The position numbers and the translations under genes were made by a program. The notes under the pieces are model-generated. The model saw only the letters and a program-made list of their open reading frames with translations, was not told where the DNA came from and did no database searches. From contig JACGCK010000170.1 of assembly GCA_014925825.1 (NCBI GenBank), positions 32,350 through 96,349 on the forward strand: a stretch of 64,000 nucleotides of DNA. The letters run 5' to 3'. The stretch is from Pholiota molesta (taxonomy: Eukaryota > Basidiomycota > Agaricomycetes > Agaricales > Strophariaceae). This document shows positions 55,027-64,000 of the stretch, in pieces; position 1 is the stretch's first letter; every line of letters begins with the position of its first letter.

Positions 55027-58000
55027 ATGGCCAATCTGTTTTGGATCCAATTCTCTGCGCTTCTAAGGAAGAATTGGATCATTCTACTAAGGCACCCAAT
55101 TGTGAGTCGTAGTCTTTTTCTTGGAAGAATTTAATCTCATTTCGATTCAGATATCGATAATACGCTGCATGGTCCTACCTGTGGCTTATGGCGTTTTTTT
55201 GGCATATGCGAAGGTCTTGTTGCATAGGCTGAATGACGTGCGTCGCGCTTCAAATCGGTCAATATATGCTAACAATTGGATCAGTATGGTTTCGGAGAAC
55301 CAGCGTCCATATTATCCCTGAACAACCAGTTTGATGGTCGTACGAGCCTTTTCTGGGTAGACTCTACGAATGGGACGAGCGACCCTTCGCCTGCGGATAT
55401 CATTTCCCGCATCACGACAAACTTCACCACAGCTCAACGTTCCGCAGTCAAACAGCTCGATAATGCGTCAGCCATATCGGTGGAATGTCCTTTGAACTTC
55501 AATGGGTTTTCACAATGTTTTGCAGGCCTGTCGTTCACCGACATCCCGCGAAGCGGTGCGAATGCTCCAGTGAATTACACCATCTTCGCTGACGCTGGCC
55601 TTACTTTCATTGACGTGAATAATCACACAAGTGACTTCGAAGAGCGCATTTTTCCGCTCCAGTGGTCGATAGACCAGGTACGCGCTTATATGTCTTTCGC
55701 CTTGCTACAATCCGAGTTAATTCAATAACCTATTTCCTAGGCTATAATTGAGCTTCAAACGGGACTTCCTCAACTAACGCCGTTGGAATGGCCATTTACG
55801 AACATCACAAATGCAGAGCAATGGACGAATAATCGCCTCAGTCTGTATTTCTATATACTTATAAATACCTTTTTCAAATCTAAATGTTTGTGTGCAGGTT
55901 ACGTGAGGGGCATTCGCAATATTATTGCATTGGCTTTGTGAGTAACTTCCGCGTATGATTTTAACAACTGCTTAACATGTGTTCGATGGATGGTGCTCGT
56001 AAATCAGGATAATCAATTTCGTTGGAGTGGCCTACCAAATCCCTGGAGCTGTTGCAAGTGATCGCGCTATGTTGATTACAGCCCATATGAAAGCGATGGG
56101 ACTTCTTGATTCTGCCCGGATATTGTGTTTTCAATTTCCTTGTCCTTCCAATGCCTTTGCTGAACTTCGTTATTTATCAGGTCGACCCATATAGCTATAT
56201 CTGCAACCTACATTCCCGCTTGGATTGCTATCAGTTTTGTCTGGAAATACCTCATTTTCGTGGAAACGAACGCGGGTTTGATAGTCGCCCTCCATCTGCT
56301 GCTTGGACTAGTCCTTGCGAGCTGGTCTTTCGCGGTCGCAGTTCCTTTCAACACCAGTCCACAATTGGCTGCTATAATTTCGACGTTTCTGGTCATTATC
56401 TTTGCCATCTTCGGTCTCATTCTTAAGACATCCGAAACCGGACCATTGTTTATTTTCTCGCTCGTTTTCCCCCCTTCTTTTTACATCTTTGCTTTGAAAG
56501 CAATCTGTGGATATGAAAATCACCAACGCGCAACGAATGTCCTGGATGGTGATCCGGATCGGGGTATCTTGGTTCTTCCCTTGCTCATCGCTGCTATTGT
56601 ACGCCAATTTCTCCGTCGCTGTTAGTTTTGTTCCTTGATCATGACGCAATTTATAGGTGGATATCCTGTTATGGCCTGTTATAGCTGTCGTGCTCGAGAG
56701 GTGTATATACCACACTGCTGGTCCTACATCTGCACGCCCATCGAAAGCATGCTGCCTCAACAAGACTTTCAACAAGTTGGATGGTTACTCTCCTCCAAAG
56801 AACGTCGCAATATCGATACGGAATCTTACGAAAGTATATCGAGGATCCACGTTCTGGTCACGAAAGAAGGTTACGGCCGTTCGAGAATTCAGTCTCGACA
56901 TTCCCAAGGCTGGAATCTTCGTCATGTTGGGATCGAACGGGTACGGAAAATCCTTTGAATTTGTACGGCCGGAACTGAACACCTCTTATACAGCGCTGGG
57001 AAATCAACCGTGATATCTATCGTCGGCGGTCTGTCGAAACTTACCAGCGGAGCAGTCATCTTCGAAGGCGGTTCCAGCAGGCCACCGCGGGGTACATTGG
57101 GCATTGTTCCTCAGAAGAACGTCCTTTTCCCTGAACTAACGTGTCTGCAGACATTACATGTTTGGAGGTCGGTCAAATGGTCGCCAAATACGCCGCCCGA
57201 TGAAGATCTAGAGCAACTTTTGAAGGATTGTGACTTGGGACAAAAGATTCATGCAAACGCGGCGACGCTCTCTGGTGGTCAAAAGCGAAAGCTACAGTTA
57301 GCCATTGGACTTCTAGGAGGGTCTAAGGGTGAGGGCATTTTGCTTCATCTCATTTTGAAAACTAATTTTTGGCGGGCACAAAAGTCATTCTCGTAGACGA
57401 ATGTACATCCGGCGTTGATCCTCTCAGTAGAAGGGCTCTTTGGAAAATTCTCCTGAATTTCCACCACGACCGATCTATTGTTTTCACTACTCATGTATGC
57501 TCCTCCTTTCGCCGTCTTTCGATATAAGCTAATGTTGCTTAGTTCCTCGACGAAGCAGATCTTCTCGGAGATCAGATAGTCATTTTGGCCCTCCAGGAAG
57601 GGTCATTGCATCTGGCTCTCCTGTGACCTTGAAACGCGATCTGGGCGAAGGATACTCGGTACAAGTTTACTTTAGTGCCATTGCAGACCACGAAAAAATG
57701 GATCCGCATCTGCCACAAAAAATTCTCGAATCCCTTCGGGAAATCGCACCATTGGCACATACGTCAATCCCTTCTCCTTCGTTCATGTGCTACCACTTGA
57801 AGACTAGGGAAAATACAACCGTTATCAAGGCTCTCAACTTCCTAGATGAGGAAATGCGCAAAGGGACGATCACAGCGTACGAAATTCTAGGAACTACGTT
57901 AGAAGAGATCTTTTTGGAACTCATGACCGAAAGTGACACTGGAGAGAAGGCATCCATCTCCACGATTGCTCCACTACTTGATAGCGCCGCAATGAACCTG

Positions 58001-60695
58001 CCTCCTGGACGCTCTACATCTCCTTTCCAACAAGCCTTCACGATATTTCGGAAGCGTCTTTTGATCGCCAAGCGAAGTTGGCTGAGCCCAGTTCTTACAG
58101 TCGCTGTTGCTGTTTCTGGATCATGTATACCCTTAATCTTTATCCTTGGGAAACATCAGCAATGTGTTCAGCCCGTTCATTATCTGCCGACAACTTCTCT
58201 CTATCTTCCTACTTCTGATATAGTGAACTTATCTAGTCCCTCGTCTCGAATCCTCGCATCACCCCTGGTATCATTTCGACGCTAGGAGGCGATTTCAACT
58301 CATTACAAGTTGAATATCTTCCCAACAACGCCTCTTTCGTTAACGCTATCTCTACAAGTTATCACGACCTCTCTTTGGGCGGTGTCTCACTAGCTCAAAA
58401 CAACGGCTCATCTCTAATAGCCTGGGATGCCATAACTCCTGGAATTCGCGGATCTGTGATGTTGAATCTCGCAACAAATCTTCTTTACAATCGCGCTCTC
58501 GACTCATCGGGGAATACACCGCAATTCCCAGCCAGCATACAGCCATCGTTCACAAACTTCCCGAGAGTAGCTGCCGCGACGCTCGAGTATTTGCGGTGGA
58601 TGTTCTTTTTTGGAACTGTCATGGTGCGTCTCATTCAGTTTCACTTTGATATTGTTCAACAACTCATTGTGAATTGTAGGCTATTTATCCTGCATTTTAT
58701 GCTCTCTATACGTCAAAGGAACGTACCTCGTCAGTGCAGACTATGCAGTTTTCCAACGGATTGTCAAATCCCCTTGGTTTATGGTTGGGACATCTCATGT
58801 TCGACTCTATATCTGCGATCATTCTTTCTACGATCATCGTCATTGTCTTCGCGACGGTCACAGACCAATTCTATGGCTTGGGATTTTTGGTAGGTAATTG
58901 TCGTTTGATGAAACACCTCGATCTGACTGTGATTCAGTGGGTTGTCCTCGTCCTTTATGGATTTGCCGGCACTCTCTTCGCATATTGTCTTTCCTTGATG
59001 GTGTCGTCTCCGTTGGCGGCTTTTGCATTGGTGGCCGGATATCAGTTCATTATGTTCGTTGTAAGTATGTGGACGCGATTAAGGTTTGGGTCTCACTGAT
59101 TCTCGTTCCAGTTGTACCTGTCTTCATACTTGTTCATCTTGACTTTCGGAACAGTCAGCGATTCATCTCGTCTGATAACAATCGCTCACTTCTCAATATC
59201 GGTCGTGGCACCAGTGGCAAGCATTGTAAGCAAATTCCCCAAACAACGCCCGATTCTTGGTTCTTATAGATCAATCTAGACGCGTGCCGCTCTTGTTGCG
59301 GCGAACCTTTTTGCTTTAGCATGCGATGGACGCAGTATTGCCGGCACATCTGGCCTTGGATCAATAATGCGTTATGGAGGGCCTATCCTTTATCTCATTG
59401 TCTACGCGTTTGTCCTCCTTGGCATCCTTTTATGGGTCGATTCGGGTTCTCGCAAATTCAGATTACCAAAGAAAGGCGATCCTTCGACCGACCTCATGAA
59501 AAGTGGTTTGGGAAGCGAATTCGACGCAGATTTCATTTCAAACTTGGATGCTCCTCTCCGTGTTCTTGACGTATCCAAATCATTCAACAGAAAACAAGTT
59601 GTCGATCATATAAACCTAAATATTCCCAAGGACACTATATTTGCCCTTCTGGGCCCCAATGGTGCTGGGAAAACGACGATCTTCAATATCATTCGTGGGT
59701 TATATCCTGCTACAATTCCTCTACGTGTCTAATTCTGTTTCAGGAGGGGATATAATTCCCGACACTGGCGACGTTTTTATCAATTCCGCCTCTATCGTTC
59801 GGCACCCCCGCATTGCTCGCTCTGCGCTCGGTGTCTGCCCACAGTTCACTGCGATTGATGCTCAACTAACCGTACGGGACCACTTGATATTGTACGGTCG
59901 CCTCAAGGGGCTGAGAAGAGGGTCAGAGCTGCAAAGTAGTGTTGAAGCTATCGCAGAGGTGACCTCTTTGACACCATACCTTGATCGGTTGGCTACCAAG
60001 TTATCTGGTGGAAACCAGAGGAAGTTGTCTCTAGCCATTTCTCTTCTCGGAAACCCACCAGTCATCTTGATCGACGAGTTTTCGACCGGCGTGGATCCAA
60101 GAATGAAGCGAGATATGTGGGAGATGTTGAGAAGGACGGCGGCTGGAAAGTCCATTGTCATTACCACCCGTGAGTCCAAATGTCATACGCGTATTTCTCT
60201 CGTTCAATTGCAACGCATATGTTAGATTCTATGGAAGAAGCATCTGCCATAGCGAACAATGTTGGTATACTAGCGAAACGTATGCTTGGTACGTTCATTC
60301 TTCTCGAACTTTCTATCTTCCCCTCACAATTTCGCTATCGATCAGCGACTGGAACTCCCGAATCACTGGCCGCGAAATATGCCTCATATGAAGTTCATTT
60401 CGCCTGTCACACCAGAGAGGACGTCGTCAAGGCGCGTGCACTCATGGCTCTGATCCCAGGCTCGAGGATGCTCGACGATGTAGCGACACGATTCGAGGTA
60501 CCTGTGCGGAAGACCGAAAAATTCTCGCTGGCAAAGCTCTTCGCTGTACTGTCTAGTCATGGCGACTTCATGGAGTATACAGTGGAGAGGCCTTCGCTGG
60601 AGAGCGTGTTCATGAAGGTTATCAGGGAGAATAATGTGAAAGAGGAAGATCATGCCCACAATGCGAAAGGATGGCGTAGGTGCTGGTTATGCTGA
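55027..60695 (+). CDS. Full-size ABC transporter, subfamily A type, with two frameshifts
   Basis: Paralogue of the transporter at 42944-48855, with the same domain order and mostly the same intron positions, including the intron inside Walker A of domain 1. Order: MANLFWIQFSALLRKNWIIL; IRCMVLPVAYGVFLAYAK; a long outer loop; a helix cluster; and domain 1. Domain 1 has GSNG-AGKST at about 56935-57015, where Ser replaces the usual Pro, plus LSGGQKRKLQLAIG and LVDECTSGVDPLSRR. The second membrane half follows, then domain 2 (LLGPNGAGKTT at about 59650, LSGGNQRKLSLAI, LIDEFSTGVDPRMK) and the tail ASYEVHFACHTREDV. Two single-base losses break the frame: at 57589-57594, after DQIVILA, and at 58262-58265, after RILASP. 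Restoring one base at each would continue the homologous reading. The gene is either a young pseudogene or affected by sequence error; all catalytic motifs are otherwise intact. Confidence 0.82.
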
Positions 60696-60991
60696 GATGT
60701 TGCTGGAGTTTTTTTGTTTTTGTTTTCTTACAGCTGGAAACACTTTTCTTATCGTATTTACGGACTTCGGATCGATGATAAAATACTTCAGTTGCGAGTT
60801 GGTAGACCGAGCCTTGAGGCATGTCAAGCAACCGAAAAATGGAAGGAGACCTTGGTGGCTATCAACCTAACCTGAAATCGCTTGCAGAGATCAAAACCGT
60901 GGGGCAGCGATTTTTCCTGCTTGAATGGCTACGGTGGTGGCAAACTATTGACGCGTTCAACTCTATCTTGTATATTTGGTAGCGTGATCCG
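60696..60991. other. Short intergenic region
   Basis: About 296 bp between the ABC transporter stop and the F-box ATG. It must hold the F-box promoter; no clear TATA box. Confidence 0.5.
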
Positions 60992-62593
60992 ATGGATTCG
61001 CAATTAAGTTCATCGGCAGCGACCAATGTTCCCTTCGACGTTCTGCAGGAGATATTCTTCCACTGCCTTCCTGACTCTCCTCTCGATGAAGCTCAGCCAA
61101 ACACCAGAATCGCGCCAATGTTGCTATGCCAGGTATGTTCCTTCTGGCGAACAACCGCTCTTACAAGCCCACGACTTTGGAGGTACCTCTACTACCGACT
61201 ACCTCTTCGGTGGGACACTGCCATGTTTGGGACACCGCCCATCGCTTGGGACTCGGAAATCTTCCTGAGCGCTATGGAATGCTTGAAATGGTGGAGACAA
61301 AATCAGGGCTCGAAGGCGCCCTTCATACGCCTCGAATGCTACCAGCCGAAAAATTCAACCTATCCCCAGTCCCAGGAGCTCTATTTGACGCACGAGGACA
61401 TGATCCAGCTCTTTGTCGAACACCTGTCCTCAGCACAATATCTCGACGTCGCTGAATTCGCCTTGTACATGCCCAAAGATGAACCCATCGACTCCAGTAG
61501 CTCTCGAGTTCCATATTCCGACCTCCAGTCCCTAGCAACAAGTTTAAGTTACCCAAAAATGAACCAAAGCATCAATTCACCTTTCACGGCATACAATTTT
61601 CATTTGGAACCTATGTCTTCATTCTATATTGGCCCAAACCTACGGCGTCTGCGCCTACATCATGTCGAACTAGTACCAGACCTCAGGCAAGCTTTCACTC
61701 ACTGGTCTCTGTTCAGGTTGACCCATATCTCACTACAATTGATGTACATGGCTCCTGACGTCTGGTATTCCTTTATACGTGGAGTGCCAAATCTACAATG
61801 GGGCTACTTCGAGATTTTCCTGCATCGGCCGAGCAATAAATATCCACCCCCGTTCACCCTTCCATATCTTGACACCCTTTCTGTAACGCTCGATAACTCC
61901 GACAACAACGTCGAGGGCGAGCCGTTCAGCCAACTGCTCACAAATCTACATCTCCCTGCCCTGCGTGATCTATCCGTCTACATCGACGCAGACCCATGGA
62001 GCTTTCCCCTCGTCGCCATGAAGGTCAACGACGGGCTAAAATCTGCACCAGCCGTCAGCAAACTCACAATCGCATTTCAGTTCTTTGGGTTCACGGAATT
62101 CACGGATCCCCACATAGGCTGGGACGAGGTAGACAAGCTCCCGATGCTCATGCCTGATCTGACGCATCTGGTGCTCGACACATGCTACATGCGTGGGGGC
62201 TTCGAGTATGAGGCTACGCTGTCGCGCAGGGTGGCATATTGGACGCAGTTCTTGAGTCCGACGCGCTGGTTGGATCTGGACAGCCCCGCAAGCACCCTTC
62301 GCAAGATATCGGTTGTAGTAAAAGATCCTTCTAGGGAGGGCCCCGTGGTCGAGGGTGCTTTCCGAAGAGCATTGGAGCTGGAGGAAGCGGGGCATGACAA
62401 GGAAACGAAAGTCGTGTTGGAGATCATACCAGAAGATAAACGGGGCTTGCACCGTACGCCGACGGCTATAAGACATGGGGTTGTTCGCTCTAATGTGCTC
62501 TATTCTGAGAACTTAGGATTTGGAGGTGGATTAGAATGTATGATGGGTTGGTCATTTCCTGTTCAGGGCGAAAGCTGTGTATTTGTATTCTAG
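60992..62593 (+). CDS. F-box protein
   Basis: Intronless 533-residue protein. Residues about 12-55 form an F-box (NVPFDVLQEIFFHCLPDSPL, then a CQVCSFWRTTALTSPRLWRYL segment), the Skp1-binding module of SCF ubiquitin ligases. The rest is a leucine-rich, beta/alpha region with repeated L..L.L words (LRRLRLHHVELV, LPYLDTLSVTLDN, LPALRDLSVYID, LTHLVLDTCYM) that likely forms an irregular leucine-rich-repeat-like substrate platform. This layout defines a very large Agaricomycete family. The substrate is unknown. The open frame is continuous and starts at the first ATG directly before the F-box. The last 30 or so residues (GGGLECMMGWSFPVQGESC) are unusual for the family. Confidence 0.92.
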   Translation: MDSQLSSSAATNVPFDVLQEIFFHCLPDSPLDEAQPNTRIAPMLLCQVCSFWRTTALTSPRLWRYLYYRLPLRWDTAMFGTPPIAWDSEIFLSAMECLKWWRQNQGSKAPFIRLECYQPKNSTYPQSQELYLTHEDMIQLFVEHLSSAQYLDVAEFALYMPKDEPIDSSSSRVPYSDLQSLATSLSYPKMNQSINSPFTAYNFHLEPMSSFYIGPNLRRLRLHHVELVPDLRQAFTHWSLFRLTHISLQLMYMAPDVWYSFIRGVPNLQWGYFEIFLHRPSNKYPPPFTLPYLDTLSVTLDNSDNNVEGEPFSQLLTNLHLPALRDLSVYIDADPWSFPLVAMKVNDGLKSAPAVSKLTIAFQFFGFTEFTDPHIGWDEVDKLPMLMPDLTHLVLDTCYMRGGFEYEATLSRRVAYWTQFLSPTRWLDLDSPASTLRKISVVVKDPSREGPVVEGAFRRALELEEAGHDKETKVVLEIIPEDKRGLHRTPTAIRHGVVRSNVLYSENLGFGGGLECMMGWSFPVQGESCVFVF

Positions 62594-64000
62594 AGGCAAG
62601 TCGAATACGTGCAAGATAATCGTTGACTGTCAAAAGAAAGGATCATAGAGATGTCTCGAGGATATCTAGAGATTAAAGATAGAAAGCTATAATTACAACA
62701 AATTGCTTGCAGTCACTCCCTCGACCTCCTCTCCTATATCGCCTCTCCAAGAAACTGAGCACCTATAACGCACGCCCTTGGTAATATCTTGCTTCAGAGT
62801 CCTACGGCGAGAGTTTTATGTCACAATGCCACCTGACAGAACGACCTCTGGGTAATAGTGTCCGGTTTTTCGATTTTACATGGGCTTGGCGGGTAGCTGG
62901 GTCAACAGCACGTTGTAGCGTTTCTTTATGGTCACGCGATGACGAGAGAATTTGTCGTCGGGAGAGAAACGCGCTGGTAGTTGACCAAATGTGAGTACGA
63001 GCTAGTGCACCTGGAGCTTAACCACGCACCAGGGTGAGCAGATTTGGTCACTCTGCCAGCATCTGTCGTTTTCTGGGTCGAGAATGAGCTACGGTCTGGA
63101 AATGGGAATACTAGGGACTTACTTTCAGAGTGTAGACCCTGTTTCCAGCCTCGTCGAGGGTATACATCAGATGCATGTTAGATAACGGTCGTGAACGTCG
63201 TGGAGGACTTGGACAAAATTGAAAATTCTCGAATCAATAGACCGTGGGTAAACTTTCACACCCGGCCCGTTGTTTAGCCGCCTCTCCTGTTCCGCGACTC
63301 CACACCTTCACTCCACCTCAGCTCTTGCTTCAGATTCTTGCCCTCTGGATTCCAACTGTGGCTTTTTTCGCTGCAGAAAAGTCTCTACTATATCAGCCGG
63401 TGGCTCGAAAGGGTACGTCCTGACTCCTGACCCACGTTCAACTTGAAGCTCAAGCTTCAATCGCAGTCAAATCGCATTTCTGGCCTGATTCGATACTCCC
63501 AGCTGCTTCAATACGGATCTTAGGAGACAGAAGAACATGAACGCACATGGAAAACAGACAAAGTTAATAAAAAGAAACAGGTATAGTTCTCCTGAAACAT
63601 CGTTTGAATCAGCATATTCTCAACCATTGCCAGTACAATTGGGATGCCCCAATTGCTCAGTTCCCGAACGAAATCTTGATCCTGATTTTTTTAGAAGCGA
63701 ATTCTGAACCGCTACAATTTCGATAGGCTCTCGAATGGCATGGGGAAATAGCCGTCTCCCAGAAACGAAGGGATACTGCAACATGGCGGTCGTCATCTCA
63801 TCACACGTCTGCCGGCAATGGGCGTACTTTCAGTCTAGGCATGCCTGAGTTATGGACCACAATCTACTACGTTGAGTATCTCTCGGACACTCGCAACATC
63901 CTTCAACGACTGGAACGCCTACATCGCGAGATCCGGTGCTCTATTACTTGATATTTGGATTGATCTCAGAGGGAGCCAACATAATCTGTTCATAGAGAAC
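62594..64000. other. Terminal 1.4 kb, no gene recognised
   Basis: No open frame with features of a gene. A pyrimidine-rich stretch (63280-63370) followed by a good donor-like GTACGT at about 63414 could be the 5' end of a gene continuing beyond the window, but this cannot be shown. Confidence 0.45.

Noticed and set aside
58262..58300. A short intron repairing the second transporter's frame (GTATCA...CTAG)
   Set aside because: It would be only 18 bp long, far below the 50-65 bp introns seen throughout the window.
1..64000. tRNA, rRNA or CRISPR features
   Set aside because: No A/B-box pairs with cloverleaf potential, no rRNA-like conserved words and no regularly spaced repeat array were noticed by eye.

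Overview
The window is nuclear DNA of a filamentous basidiomycete, most likely an Agaricomycete. The evidence is many short introns (about 50-65 bp, GT-AG with one probable GC-AG), the gene types (F-box protein, PX-like AGC kinase with a long tail, homeodomain factor, CorA-like transporter, tandem family-1 glycosyltransferases, small secreted proteins) and a loose eukaryotic gene order without operons. All gene models below were built by hand from reading frames, splice sites and family resemblance. No database search was run.

Layout. 1-9.1 kb: two related Ser/Pro-rich proteins sharing an SPHVHFPP block (1604-2947, 6383-7375), two non-coding inverted-repeat elements (3849-5135 and 7420-8336) and a 99-residue three-exon gene (8644-9069, minus). 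9.6-17.2 kb, minus: an 11-exon CorA/GMN metal-ion transporter and a 7-exon PX-like AGC kinase. 20.6-21.8 kb, plus: a homeodomain transcription factor. 22.6-27.6 kb, minus: two tandem UDP-glycosyltransferase genes, the first with a 1-bp frameshift. 28.5-36.4 kb, minus: five tandem small secreted-protein paralogues (SSP1-SSP5) with identical six-exon architecture, including 29-nt and 14-nt micro-exons. Four of them have a shared upstream block. 37.5-38.5 kb, plus: a single-pass membrane LysM protein. 39.4-42.6 kb, minus: an ankyrin protein and a CDK-like kinase.

42.9-60.7 kb: two full-size ABCA-type transporters in divergent orientation (42944-48855 minus; 55027-60695 plus). Between them lie an OB-fold protein (plus), a thioredoxin (minus) and a C2H2 zinc-finger protein (minus). 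The plus-strand transporter carries two 1-bp frameshifts. 61.0-62.6 kb, plus: an F-box protein. The last 1.4 kb shows no gene.

The most interesting unit is the 28.5-36.4 kb secreted-protein array next to the duplicated glycosyltransferases, all on one strand. It looks like a recently expanded lineage-specific family in which a terminal intron hides the true C-terminus, because the donor GTGAG supplies an in-frame TGA in four of the five copies. All three frameshifts in the window are single-base losses in C-rich runs, so assembly error must be excluded before calling the affected genes dead.
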